A DNA stretch of 64,000 nucleotides from Acinetobacter populi (lineage in GTDB: Bacteria > Pseudomonadota > Gammaproteobacteria > Pseudomonadales > Moraxellaceae), in NCBI RefSeq assembly GCF_002174125.1, contig NZ_NEXX01000003.1, positions 374,899 through 438,898 on the forward strand, read 5' to 3'. Shown in pieces: positions 19,001 through 27,556 of the stretch; the stretch's first letter is position 1, and every line of letters begins with the position of its first letter. The translations under genes and the position numbers were made by a program. The notes below the pieces were generated by a model. It was not told the origin of the DNA. It ran no database searches and saw only the letters and a program-made list of their open reading frames with translations.

Positions 19001-21490
19001 TTAAAACTTATAGGTCAAAGAAGCAGTAAAGTTACGACCATCACCCCATGAGTTATAGGCGTAAGTTTTATACTCTTCGTCCAGCACATTATTTGCATTG
19101 AGAGCAATGCTAACCGCATCATTCACTTGGTAGCGCCCCATTAAATTAACTAACCAATAAGCATCCTGACGTTGGTTGGCTTTTGCAATCTCCGTTGTTG
19201 CACTACTGTTGAAAAACTCACTTTGCCAGTTTACACCACCACCAATAGTTATTTTATTCCATCCAAAAGAACTAAATAATTTAAAGGTATCTTCTGGAAG
19301 CTGTGCATTCAAAATACTACCACTGCGATCCTTAGCATCAGTATGCGTGTAGCCTGCATTAATGTTCCAGTTAGGTAGAATTTCCCCTGAAAGCGAGAAT
19401 TCATAACCTTTGACGGTTGTACCATCAACACCTATATAAGCCTGATTACCTTCGGGAGTTATATTTGTACCATCAGCAATAGCGTAATTATCCTGCTGCA
19501 TATCAAAATAAGCAGCTGCCAAATTTAAACGTCCATCATAAAAATCGGCTTTAATGCCTGCTTCAAAAGTATTTCCTTCTTGTGGATCAAGAAAATTACC
19601 ATTAGCATCTTTGCTGGTTTGAGGGTTAAAAATCGAGGTATAACTGGCATACAATGAGAAGTTATGATTCACATCAAAAATCAAGCCTGCATATGGTGTG
19701 AATACGCCAGATTGTTTTTGTTCACTGCCACTGACTTTTCGCTCCCAGTTGCTAAACCGTGAGCCGACTATGAGTTTCAAAGGATCAAGAATTTGTAATT
19801 TTGCTGCTGCAAAAGCACCGAGTTGTTGTTCATCTACGATACTGTTATATCGTGTAGAATTTTCAAAATTCGGACTAGGTACATGACCATTATAACCAGC
19901 GATCGGCACTGCACGATCTGGTGCAATCAGGGTATAACCATTGTCTTTATTGGTATAACCATTAATGCCAAAGCTAATATTATGTTCATGACCAAAAGCG
20001 TTAAAATGACCTGAAGCATAAATGTCTAAAGCTCGTACTTCTGGAGAACTTATCAATTTACGATTGCCAAATGACATTTCCCCAGGCTGATAAACTAACC
20101 CACTAGATGCAGTGTATACTGAATCGTAAACAATAGCTGCTGTACCCACGCCACTGGATAATTGTTCTTTAGAGTTATTACTAAAGGTGTAATTTATAAT
20201 ACCTTGCCAGTTGTCATTAAATTGATGTTCGATACCTAATAAAATATTGAGTTTATTAATATCATTATAGGCAAATTCCGTTGCGGAGTTGTCTTTGCGT
20301 CCGAAAGTGGTTTGTTGCTGCGGTGGGGTATCATTGGTAATAAACCCAAAACTATGTATTGAAGAATCATCAAGTTTAATTTGCTGTGCAGTGATCGCGG
20401 TAGTTAATGTACTTTTATCAGATAAATCTATATCCAATGCACCATAAAATACGGCATTTTGGCGATGATAACGATCCTGCTGATTGCCACCCTGTTCATA
20501 AACTGCAACAGCACGACCACGAATAGAACTGTCATCATTTAATGCACCACTGATATCAACTTCACTACGATAATTATCCCAAGAACCCGCCTGTACACGA
20601 ATTGAGCCTGTTAAATCTTCGGTTGGACGTTTACGTACATAATTTAAACTAGCAGCGGGGTTGCCTGAACCACTAGTCAAACCTGTTGAGCCTTTAGTAA
20701 TTTCGACTCGCTCATATATGGCAGAATCTTCCAGTCCGATATAATCACTTCCGCCAAAAGATGCACTAGACGATGGAATACCATCACGCAAATAATTATT
20801 AATTGTGAAACCACGAGAATAATATGATACATAACCAGTCCCTTCTTGCCCTATTTTTATACTAGTCACACCTGGTGTTTGTGCCAATATCGCACTGACA
20901 TTATTCAGATTTTGATCTTCTATTTGTTGACGAGTAAAAACAGTAATACTTTGCGGAGTTTCTTTTAAGCTTAGATCCAGTTTAGTCGCAGCTTTACTGG
21001 ATTTTACGGTATAGGATTTCGCATCTTCTGCCTCTACAACAATTACAGGGAGTTGATTTATACCATCACTTACTACTCCTTCACGGCTACTATTCGAAAC
21101 TAAATCAATCTGCTTTAATTGCCCCATATCACGAACTTGTGGCTGTTGTACTTGCGGTTTTTTGACCAAAATATAATGATCTTTATTTTTTTGAATGATG
21201 TAAGGTGTATTTTCCAGTAATGTATTAAAACCACTTTCAATACTGTATTGACCTGATAAACCGGCTGTTTTAAGACCTTCGAGTTTGCTATGCTCAATCG
21301 TTAGGGTTGTGCCGGACTGAAGTGAAAATTGCGTTAGGGCATCACTTAAAGCACCTGCACCAATATTATAAGATTGAAAATATTGATTTTCAGCATGGCT
21401 ATTTACAGCATATATGCTACTTCCAGCTACTAGACTTAGTTGAATTGCCAAAACCAGTGGTTTTAACAACGGACCATGTGCAGTTTTCAT
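19001..21490 (-). CDS. TonB-dependent siderophore receptor with N-terminal signalling (STN) domain
   Basis: Outer-membrane receptor of about 829 residues. From the ATG at 21490 (GGGGA upstream; the in-frame 21505 ATG has no RBS) it has a signal peptide ending near NSHA and an STN domain (IGAGALSDALTQFSLQSGTTL to about residue 115). A plug (TPQSITVFTRQQIEDQNL) and a 22-strand barrel ending in TASLTYKF follow. The STN domain talks to a FecR-type anti-sigma factor across the periplasm, and fecR/fecI lie upstream on the same strand, so this is the receptor of a cell-surface signalling system. The plug-barrel type (TonB-siderophore, FpvA/FhuE-like) suggests a ferric hydroxamate or mixed siderophore. 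The ligand is not determined. Confidence 0.9.
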   Translation of the reverse strand: MKTAHGPLLKPLVLAIQLSLVAGSSIYAVNSHAENQYFQSYNIGAGALSDALTQFSLQSGTTLTIEHSKLEGLKTAGLSGQYSIESGFNTLLENTPYIIQKNKDHYILVKKPQVQQPQVRDMGQLKQIDLVSNSSREGVVSDGINQLPVIVVEAEDAKSYTVKSSKAATKLDLSLKETPQSITVFTRQQIEDQNLNNVSAILAQTPGVTSIKIGQEGTGYVSYYSRGFTINNYLRDGIPSSSASFGGSDYIGLEDSAIYERVEITKGSTGLTSGSGNPAASLNYVRKRPTEDLTGSIRVQAGSWDNYRSEVDISGALNDDSSIRGRAVAVYEQGGNQQDRYHRQNAVFYGALDIDLSDKSTLTTAITAQQIKLDDSSIHSFGFITNDTPPQQQTTFGRKDNSATEFAYNDINKLNILLGIEHQFNDNWQGIINYTFSNNSKEQLSSGVGTAAIVYDSVYTASSGLVYQPGEMSFGNRKLISSPEVRALDIYASGHFNAFGHEHNISFGINGYTNKDNGYTLIAPDRAVPIAGYNGHVPSPNFENSTRYNSIVDEQQLGAFAAAKLQILDPLKLIVGSRFSNWERKVSGSEQKQSGVFTPYAGLIFDVNHNFSLYASYTSIFNPQTSKDANGNFLDPQEGNTFEAGIKADFYDGRLNLAAAYFDMQQDNYAIADGTNITPEGNQAYIGVDGTTVKGYEFSLSGEILPNWNINAGYTHTDAKDRSGSILNAQLPEDTFKLFSSFGWNKITIGGGVNWQSEFFNSSATTEIAKANQRQDAYWLVNLMGRYQVNDAVSIALNANNVLDEEYKTYAYNSWGDGRNFTASLTYKF

Positions 21491-21529
21491 CTTTATTTTC
21501 CCCATTTGAATGAATGCGTACTTATAAAG

Positions 21530-21548
21530 ACGAATGAAAATTATTTCT
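21530..21548 (-). promoter_or_regulatory. Fur box candidate upstream of the STN receptor
   Basis: The 19-bp site centred on AATGAAAATTATTTC matches 12 of 19 positions of the Fur consensus and lies about 40 bp upstream of the receptor start. This fits iron repression in addition to FecI control. Confidence 0.5.
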
Positions 21549-21678
21549 GCACGCGAATTTTTTAAATTTTATTAAATACTTTTTAAGTAGCTGATATTCA
21601 TGATTTATTTTTAGAAATAAAAAGGAGTTAAATATTTAGGGTTTAAAATATTCTGAAAATCATTAAACAATCAAAAAT

Positions 21679-21970
21679 TTAAAAACCAGCTTCTCGCTGA
21701 TGCTTGATCGAAACGATAATAATATTCCCACCAATTTTGTAGTGATACCAAGCCTTGTATCCACTTGAACCGAAAGGAATAATTAAAACCCTAAAATCTG
21801 GTCGCTCATCATCAGGTACATGAGCCAACGGCTTAGTGCCTAATTCCTTTAAGTAGGATCGGATCGTTTATAACAGCTTCCTTCGCTGCTTCAGGGTTCT
21901 TTGATTGCAAAAATGCCTTTAATCGACTCAAATCATTAATAGCATTTCTAGTTAAAATTACTTGTGACAT
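21679..21970 (-). pseudogene. ParE/RelE-type toxin gene with a frameshift
   Basis: Translation from the ATG at 21970 gives MSQVILTRNAINDLSRLKAFL..EAAKEAV, the N-terminus of a ParE/RelE toxin, but stops after about 45 codons. One frame over, the sequence continues TIRSYLKELGTKPL.. to KAWYHYKIGGNIIIVSIKHQREAGF, the normal C-terminal half with the catalytic-surface strand. Skipping one A in the AAA run at 21867-21869 joins both into a full 96-residue toxin. It overlaps the antitoxin stop by 13 bp, the usual type II order. It is probably inactive unless frameshifting occurs. Confidence 0.8.
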
Positions 21971-22239
21971 AGAGGCGCATCTTTTTCATGATCAGTTCCC
22001 CAGCTCTCCAACCACTCATCGGCTTCCGCTAAAGTCACATGTAAGCCTGTCTCTAAATAATCCTCATAGGATGCCACAGCTTCTCTGCGTTCTGCTTCAA
22101 TACGCTCTTCTTGCTCAATGAATCTCGTAATCGCAGCTTTTGCCAATGCATGGCTTGTACGATTTTTGCTTATTGCCAATCGATTTAAACGATCTTTGTA
22201 ACTTGAATCAAGTTTAATAGACATTGAGACAATAGACAT
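21958..22239 (-). CDS. type II antitoxin, ribbon-helix-helix
   Basis: A 93-residue antitoxin from the ATG at 22239 with AAGGA upstream. The N-terminus (SIKLDSSYKDRLNRLAISKNRTSHALAKAAI) is a CopG/ParD-type ribbon-helix-helix DNA-binding domain. The acidic helical C-terminus would wrap the ParE-type toxin encoded next. The gene pair is inserted between fecR and the receptor gene of the iron signalling system. The palindrome at 22263-22279 just upstream is the likely autoregulatory operator. The antitoxin is intact although its toxin gene is frameshifted. Confidence 0.85.
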   Translation of the reverse strand: MSIVSMSIKLDSSYKDRLNRLAISKNRTSHALAKAAITRFIEQEERIEAERREAVASYEDYLETGLHVTLAEADEWLESWGTDHEKDAPLCHK

Positions 22240-22262
22240 GAACAAAATCCTTCATTAAAATG

Positions 22263-22279
22263 GTAATACCAAGTATTAC
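22263..22279. promoter_or_regulatory. palindromic operator of the antitoxin gene
   Basis: Perfect 7-3-7 palindrome, GTAATAC and GTATTAC around CAA, 24 bp upstream of the antitoxin start and overlapping the expected promoter. It is a typical binding site for a ribbon-helix-helix autorepressor. Confidence 0.65.
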
Positions 22280-22361
22280 TTTATACTACATCACGATGTT
22301 AGTAGCCATCAGTATGTAGACCAATCAATTTCAAAACATTTAAAATTGCTCTATAACCGAC

Positions 22362-23378
22362 TTATTCTTTTCTCACCACTTTAACAACATACGGTATGGA
22401 ATGCTGTATATCCAGATTGAGTTCCTCTGCCAAAGCCTGTAATGATTTTTCAACATCATCCAGCGGTAAGGTAGCTGTCACCTGAATGCCTTGTAAACTC
22501 GCACGATCAAAAATAATTTTTCCAGAATAATACATCGCCAGATAATCCAGAATATCGGTTAAGTCATCACCATTGGCAACCAGTTTATGTTGTTCCCACG
22601 CTTGTTCCAATAGATGTGCATTAATCTGGATAGGTTGTCGATTTACGATACCTTGAGCATTGATTTCAATTCGTTGCCCCTCGACCACCTGAATTTTTTC
22701 ATTAGCCTGTTGCTCTGACCATACAGCAGTTTTGGATTCCAGCATGGTTAAAATTGTCCGTTGACCATCTTGTGTCACCATAAACCGCGTACCTAATGCC
22801 TGAATCGTACCGTGAGAAGTCACCACCTTAAATGGGCGCCGGGCATCTTTTGCCACATCCACCAATATATTGCCCTGCAATAATTGTAGTGTTCGTTGTT
22901 GCTGATCAAATTGTAGATTGTAAGCAGTTTTACCACTGACTTTGACATGACTGTTATCTGGTAAAGCGTACTGCTGCCAAGATTGACTGCGATTGCGTTG
23001 ATCCGCGGTCCAATAGTCCAATGGTGCATATTGCGAAGCAAAGAAAATGACCAACGCACTACACATGAGTAATACACCAAGTCCCTGATAAAGATAATGT
23101 GCTCTGGACTGCTCTGCCGTCTTTAAACTCTCCTGAAGAATATTTTTAGCAATTTCACCATGCGGATAATGTTGATGAATGGCCTCAACATCACCTAATA
23201 ATTTTTTCATTCTTTCGATGGCTTGTATATGCCTTGGATCTTTGGCCAGCCATAAAGCAAATTCATGTTGTATGGTCTGATCAGCGCCCTCATCATCCAA
23301 CCGCACCAACCATTCTGCCGCTTGGGCAGAAATATCCTCATCAGATGTTGACGGAATTTGACCGGAAATATCAGACAT
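22362..23378 (-). CDS. fecR: FecR-family anti-sigma factor
   Basis: A 338-residue FecR-like regulator. A cytoplasmic N-terminal DUF4880 domain (SAQAAEWLVRLDDEG, FALWLAKDPRHIQAIERM) binds the sigma factor. One transmembrane helix follows near residues 93-110 (YLYQGLGVLLMCSALVIFF), then the periplasmic FecR domain (YALPDNSHVKVSGKTAYNL to VVEGQRIEI) and the C-terminal STN-like part that receives the receptor signal. It follows fecI by 13 bp, so they are one transcript. Its receptor partner is expected to be the STN receptor at 19001-21490. Confidence 0.93.
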   Translation of the reverse strand: MSDISGQIPSTSDEDISAQAAEWLVRLDDEGADQTIQHEFALWLAKDPRHIQAIERMKKLLGDVEAIHQHYPHGEIAKNILQESLKTAEQSRAHYLYQGLGVLLMCSALVIFFASQYAPLDYWTADQRNRSQSWQQYALPDNSHVKVSGKTAYNLQFDQQQRTLQLLQGNILVDVAKDARRPFKVVTSHGTIQALGTRFMVTQDGQRTILTMLESKTAVWSEQQANEKIQVVEGQRIEINAQGIVNRQPIQINAHLLEQAWEQHKLVANGDDLTDILDYLAMYYSGKIIFDRASLQGIQVTATLPLDDVEKSLQALAEELNLDIQHSIPYVVKVVRKE

Positions 23379-23391
23379 AGCAAGCCTTTAT

Positions 23392-23910
23392 TTAATCATG
23401 CTGTAGAATTTGATCGCAGTGCTGTATGGCTTTTGCTAAAGCACCTTGTACCATACGACGTGAAATATTAAGCTGTTCTGCAATTTGTAATTGAGTCAAA
23501 CCCTCCAGATAACGCATTAAGAAAATTTGTCGGGGTTGTTCCGGCAGACCATCTAGCATACGTGCAACCCTTTCCAGTAACTCTACCGCGAGCAAAATAC
23601 TTTCCGGCGTTTCTATCTCGTATTGTTGGTCTTGAGCCGTTAAATAATCCAGATAAGCCTGTTCAATCTGTTTGCGTCGAGCTTGATCAATAATAATACG
23701 TGTTGCAGTTTGTGCCAGATAAGACTTGGGATGGGTAATATTTTCAAAATTTTGTGCATATAAGATGCGCATAAAGGTATCTTGTGCGACATCTTCAGCC
23801 TGTTCATTTTGTCTTAATTTTTTAAGTAACCAATGATATAACCAAGCATAATGCGCCTGATAAAGATCGGCAAACAACTGATGCTGTTTAAACTTTAAAG
23901 CAATATTCAT
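23392..23910 (-). CDS. fecI: FecI-family ECF sigma factor
   Basis: ECF sigma-70 factor of about 172 residues from the ATG at 23910. The open frame extends to 24000, but that extension is a hydrophobic stretch overlapping a Fur box, so the shorter start is preferred. Region 2 (HYAWLYHWLLKKLRQNEQAEDVAQDTFMRI) and region 4 (LEGLTQLQIAEQLNISRRMVQ) are clear. It directs RNA polymerase to receptor genes when FecR signals ligand binding. It heads the fecI-fecR unit and is likely iron-repressed through the Fur box at 23956-23974. Confidence 0.93.
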   Translation of the reverse strand: MNIALKFKQHQLFADLYQAHYAWLYHWLLKKLRQNEQAEDVAQDTFMRILYAQNFENITHPKSYLAQTATRIIIDQARRKQIEQAYLDYLTAQDQQYEIETPESILLAVELLERVARMLDGLPEQPRQIFLMRYLEGLTQLQIAEQLNISRRMVQGALAKAIQHCDQILQHD

Positions 23911-23955
23911 GCTGATCATTAAAATTAAAAAAAGAGAGAATACTACCCATATTAT

Positions 23956-23974
23956 GATAATGAGAATTGTTTGT
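23956..23974 (-). promoter_or_regulatory. Fur box upstream of fecI
   Basis: GATAATGAGAATTGTTTGT matches 13 of 19 positions of the Fur consensus, with a perfect first half apart from one base. It lies 46-64 bp upstream of the chosen fecI start. Confidence 0.7.
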
Positions 23975-24007
23975 ATATAATTTGTATAAAATTCCTGCAT
24001 AAAAAAA

Positions 24008-24034
24008 ACCGAATCATGGGTTAAATGATTCGGT
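24008..24034 (-). terminator. terminator of the PepSY operon
   Basis: Perfect 10-bp stem (ACCGAATCAT, 24008-24017, with 24025-24034), 7-nt loop, followed on the minus strand by eight T. It separates the DUF3325 gene from fecI, so fecIR has its own promoter. Confidence 0.9.
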
Positions 24035-24061
24035 ATTTATGTGTATTTAATCTAACTGAAG

Positions 24062-24397
24062 TTAAACCAAACGCAGCACCAATACAATAATAAATAAAAC
24101 AGCAATCACAATATTGAGCTGAAATAGCTTTTTGGGAAAGTACGTCAAGGTTAAACCCACCAATAACGCCGCAAAGCTCATGACACCAATCCACTCAGAC
24201 AAACCAACTGACGCACCTTTGTAAAAAATCGCCAATATCGCTGCAACGGTCAGAATCACCCAGCCAGTAATTTGGAAAATACGCGTTTTTTGTTCGGGAA
24301 CTTTTGCAACAAAAATATCTCGTTGATGCTTACTCATACTGGCAGCTAAAGCACTAAAACCCCAAACCAAAATACACCACAATAACAAAGCATTCAT
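24062..24397 (-). CDS. DUF3325 small membrane protein
   Basis: A 111-residue protein with about three or four transmembrane helices and little else, matching DUF3325: an N-terminal LLWCILVWGFSALAASMSKHQRDIF and a hydrophobic C-terminal half. The family regularly follows PepSY-TM proteins in iron-uptake loci with DUF3649, as here. Its start overlaps the end of the PepSY gene (ATGA-type, 24394-24397), so the three genes form one translationally coupled operon. Its molecular role is not known. Confidence 0.85.
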   Translation of the reverse strand: MNALLLWCILVWGFSALAASMSKHQRDIFVAKVPEQKTRIFQITGWVILTVAAILAIFYKGASVGLSEWIGVMSFAALLVGLTLTYFPKKLFQLNIVIAVLFIIVLVLRLV

Positions 24398-26541
24398 GGG
24401 GTTTGCTCCTGTGTATCTACCGCTGCTGGTCGAACTCTTTTAACTTTTACAGGTGTTTGTGGATAGCGATACAATTTATAGTAGGCATAAGCAAAAATCA
24501 CTGCCAATAACAAGCAAATAATATCAAAACTTGCTACAACCCACTGTCCGTAATAAATACTGCTCCATAATGCCCGGCCGCCTGTGGCAAAATTAATAAT
24601 TGGCGTCAATGCATACATCACCGCAACCAAGGCCAGTTGTTCCAGCCATGCCTTACGATAAGGACGGATCGCAGAATGAATCAATGTCACCAACCAGACA
24701 ATAAAGAAAACTTTAATTTCAAGAGCAGAACGTTCAGGCAATTGCGCAGGAATAAAACGGTTCGCCCAGAAATATGCAGCACATGCAATGGGTAAACCAA
24801 CAACTGCTGCAACATTTAGGCTTTCTACCACGCGATGACCAAACGGCTTATAACCCAGTTTGGCAATTTCCGGTGCACGTTTGACAACCCACAATACCAG
24901 TCCAGTTGCAACCATCATGGTGCCTAGAACACCAGATAAAAATAGAATCCAGCGCAAAGTTAAATCAACACCTCGGGCCTGATGTAACCAGGTTGTGAGA
25001 TTATAAATCGCAGATGGCACGGAAGTTTTTACGTCTTCTGCCGGTGTTGGAATTAACTCACCCGTAACCCCATTAAATTTTAATGATGGTGTTTGATTAC
25101 GATGAATTAAACTATTTGAACTAATTGCACGAATTTCAACAGTTGTATCGACGGTATTTGGTGCAGTGATACTTACACTTGCAACACCGTTTTTGTCTTT
25201 CCATTGCTGCTGTGCATAGTCAAGCATTTTTGTAATATCTGCCATCTTGGCAAAAGCAGCACGAGGTTGATTTTCCTCAGCATTATTTGCTTCTACACCT
25301 TGACCGCCTTGAAAGTTCGGATTGCCGCCACGTTCACCGCGTTGACCCTGCTCACCTTCGCCACGCGCCTGCATGCGGCCTTCACCACCACGCTCGCCAC
25401 GTTCAGCTCTTTCGCCACCCTGGAAGTTTGGATTGCCGCCGCGTTCGCCACGAGCTTCAATACCACCTTCACCACGTTCGGCTCTTTCACCACCTTGAAA
25501 GTTCGGATTACCACCGCGCTCACCACGTTGACCTTGCTCGCCTTCGCCATGCGCCTGCATACGGCCTTCACCACCACGTTCGGCTCTTTCGCCACCTTGG
25601 AAGTTCGGATTACCGCCGCGTTCACCGCGTTGACCCTGCTCACCTTCGCCACGTGCCTGCATGCCACCTTCGCCACGCTCGCCGCCTTGGAAGTTTGGAT
25701 TGCCACCACGTTCGCCACGTTGACCTTGTCCACCTTCACCACCACGCTCGGCACCTTGGTTAGGCTGACTTACCTGTTGTGGATTTTGATTTTGTGCCTG
25801 TAAAAATTCTCGTCGCCCACCTTCATACACCATATTTACGGCATAAGGCATCAAGGTATACATCAACAACAATAAGCCACTAAAGGTAATCATTAAATGA
25901 AATGGCAAGGCAAATACGGCTGTTGCATTATGTGCGTCTAACCAAGAGCGTTGTCCTTTACCCGGTCTGAAGGTAAAAAAGTCTTTAAATATCTTCTTGT
26001 GTGTAATGATACCGCTAATGATCGCAACAAACATAAACATGGTGGCAATACCAACAATCCATCGGGCAGTGCTACGATCCATACCATAAAGTTCAAAGTG
26101 GAAACGATATAAGAAACCGCCACCGCGTGTTTCACGTGGTTTTATTTCTTCACCCGTTGCAGTATCAAGAATAATTTGATTTCCACCTCGACCACCGCCG
26201 CCGCCACCTCGACCGCCACCTTGATTCTGCTCTCCCTGCTTTTGAATACTAATGCTGGTGGTCGTTTGTCTGGCAGTCGGCAAATTAATATTCCAGCCTG
26301 CTGCTTCTGGTGCCCGTTCTTGTAATACTTTTAAGGCCGTGGTCAACTGTTGTTGCTGGGTTTGATTGGTCAAAGATTGGTGTAATTCAGGTTTCATCCA
26401 GATGGTAATTTCATTCTGGAAAAAACTCAAAGTGCCTGTTAAGAAAATCGCATACAATAACCAGCCAAGCAATAGACTAATCCATGTATGCAACCAAGAC
26501 ATGGACTGTCGTGGCCCTTCTTTTTTGCCATCAACTCTCAT
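24394..26541 (-). CDS. PepSY-TM membrane protein with Arg/Gly/Glu/Gln-rich repeat insert
   Basis: A 715-residue inner-membrane protein of the PepSY-associated TM family, found in iron-siderophore loci where members are proposed to be ferric-siderophore reductases. TM1 is near residues 18-40 (WISLLLGWLLYAIFLTGTLSFF), a PepSY-like periplasmic part and a Gly-rich stretch (GGGRGGGGGGRGGNQ) follow, then TM helices at FMFVAIISGIITHKK and MITFSGLLLLMYTLM. After these comes an insert of about 150 residues in which RGERGGNPNFQGG occurs five times. The C-terminal half has further helices, ending in a basic tail. The insert lies in a predicted periplasmic loop and makes the protein much longer than usual relatives. 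Confidence 0.85.
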   Translation of the reverse strand: MRVDGKKEGPRQSMSWLHTWISLLLGWLLYAIFLTGTLSFFQNEITIWMKPELHQSLTNQTQQQQLTTALKVLQERAPEAAGWNINLPTARQTTTSISIQKQGEQNQGGGRGGGGGGRGGNQIILDTATGEEIKPRETRGGGFLYRFHFELYGMDRSTARWIVGIATMFMFVAIISGIITHKKIFKDFFTFRPGKGQRSWLDAHNATAVFALPFHLMITFSGLLLLMYTLMPYAVNMVYEGGRREFLQAQNQNPQQVSQPNQGAERGGEGGQGQRGERGGNPNFQGGERGEGGMQARGEGEQGQRGERGGNPNFQGGERAERGGEGRMQAHGEGEQGQRGERGGNPNFQGGERAERGEGGIEARGERGGNPNFQGGERAERGERGGEGRMQARGEGEQGQRGERGGNPNFQGGQGVEANNAEENQPRAAFAKMADITKMLDYAQQQWKDKNGVASVSITAPNTVDTTVEIRAISSNSLIHRNQTPSLKFNGVTGELIPTPAEDVKTSVPSAIYNLTTWLHQARGVDLTLRWILFLSGVLGTMMVATGLVLWVVKRAPEIAKLGYKPFGHRVVESLNVAAVVGLPIACAAYFWANRFIPAQLPERSALEIKVFFIVWLVTLIHSAIRPYRKAWLEQLALVAVMYALTPIINFATGGRALWSSIYYGQWVVASFDIICLLLAVIFAYAYYKLYRYPQTPVKVKRVRPAAVDTQEQTP
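25310..25760 (-). repeat. in-frame tandem repeats inside the PepSY gene
   Basis: Five copies of a GC-rich coding repeat of about 80-100 bp, each encoding RGERGGNPNFQGG plus a variable Glu/Arg/Gly-rich spacer (such as ERAERGGEGRMQA). The repeats are in frame and vary in spacer length, so slippage can change length without breaking the frame. They cause long shadow frames on the other strand. Confidence 0.85.
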
Positions 26542-26548
26542 CGTATGA

Positions 26549-26869
26549 TCATCCTTTCATTATTTTATAAATAATCGTAAATATAATTAGTGGAATAATC
26601 ACACCCAACGAAGCTTTAAGGGTTGAATTCACCATAAAAACCCATATAAAAACGGCACAGTGGATAATGAATGCCAACATGGTTGCACTCATTACTGCAC
26701 TTGCAGGTATACTTGAAAATACGACACTCAGTAATAATGAACTTACAACAGCCAGAGCATATCCACCAAATATTGCCAGCACAAAGCGATATAAAATAGT
26801 TAAGCGATATTTCATATACAATGGCCGCTTCTGATCAAATGGTGAAACTTTTATATTTTCAGAAACCAT
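26549..26869 (-). CDS. DUF3649 small membrane protein
   Basis: A 106-residue protein with a short basic N-terminus and three transmembrane helices (YRFVLAIFGGYALAVVSSLL, the ASAVMSATMLAFIIHCAVFIW segment and a C-terminal helix), fitting DUF3649. It is the first gene of the DUF3649-PepSY-DUF3325 operon, with 7 bp before the PepSY start, an order common in siderophore-uptake loci. It has AAGGG upstream of the ATG and a Fur-like site further up. The function is not known. Confidence 0.82.
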   Translation of the reverse strand: MVSENIKVSPFDQKRPLYMKYRLTILYRFVLAIFGGYALAVVSSLLLSVVFSSIPASAVMSATMLAFIIHCAVFIWVFMVNSTLKASLGVIIPLIIFTIIYKIMKG

Positions 26870-26949
26870 TTTAATATTACCCTTAGTAAAGTCTAAAATT
26901 AAACATATAATTACTTTGTAATTCTATTTAAAAATAATGAATAAAATAT

Positions 26950-26968
26950 GAAGATGAGAATTTTTTTC
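26950..26968 (-). promoter_or_regulatory. possible Fur box upstream of the PepSY operon
   Basis: GAAGATGAGAATTTTTTTC shares the ATGAGAATT core with the fecI site but has a weaker second half. It sits about 80 bp upstream of the DUF3649 start. Confidence 0.4.
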
Positions 26969-27029
26969 AACCGAAAAGGAAACTCAATTACCAAATTGAG
27001 GCAAGGTCAAGCAAAGCAGGAACTGTAGA

Positions 27030-27422
27030 CTAATAGGTGTAAATGTTTAACTCAACGCTTGCAATGTCCAAATCCAACCCTTTTAAGAAATTTTCCAGTT
27101 GTTTGCGTATATTTTCACTATCATATGCAATGGGTTCTTTGGTTTTCAAAGACAGGATATTACAACTTACAAGTTTATCACTTTTTAGATATAAGCTTTT
27201 GTTTTTACCAAGAAAAATTCTTTTTACGATATGTTTTGCTTCAAAATCTGCAAGGCATTTATATACGGTTGTCAGGCTGATATTTAAGTTCATCTCCAGA
27301 CATTTTAGATATAATTCATCCGCAGTGATTTGTGCATGGTGATGATCTAGTATTTTTAAGATATTTAATCGTGCAGTTGTAGCTCTCAACCCTACATCAT
27401 TCAACTGCTGATAAAATTCCAT
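27030..27422 (-). CDS. divergent Fur-family regulator lacking the usual metal sites
   Basis: A 130-residue protein with the Fur winged helix: GLRATTARLNILKIL, the ITADELYLKC helix and the recognition helix LNISLTTVYKCLADFEAKHIV. The dimerisation half is degenerate. The His-rich HHDH element and the CxxC zinc site of Fur/Zur are replaced by KLVSCNILSLKTKEP, leaving single cysteines. DNA binding is therefore likely, but metal sensing as in Fur is not. It stands between the PepSY operon and a TonB receptor gene on the same strand, so it may regulate these receptors. Function is inferred from fold and context only. Confidence 0.75.
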   Translation of the reverse strand: MEFYQQLNDVGLRATTARLNILKILDHHHAQITADELYLKCLEMNLNISLTTVYKCLADFEAKHIVKRIFLGKNKSLYLKSDKLVSCNILSLKTKEPIAYDSENIRKQLENFLKGLDLDIASVELNIYTY

Positions 27423-27556
27423 ACGACGACACCATAATATTTAAAACAGATTAAATCTTTTAAAGATGATATCAATCAATTGTGAATAAAATATGGTGAT
27501 ATAAAAATAAACCTATTATATTTTATAATAGGTTTATTTAGAAATATTAAATTATA

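Noticed and set aside
23911..24000. Longer start for fecI adding a hydrophobic N-terminal segment
   Set aside because: The extension would overlap the Fur box and is not part of ECF sigma factors.
25310..25760. Regularly spaced repeats that might suggest a CRISPR array
   Set aside because: The repeats are in-frame coding repeats, with spacers of similar composition and variable length; no cas genes.
25204..25803. Long plus-strand open frames (up to 199 codons) rich in Thr/Leu/Ala or His/Arg
   Set aside because: They are antisense shadows of the GC-rich tandem repeats in the PepSY gene, without sensible starts or domains.
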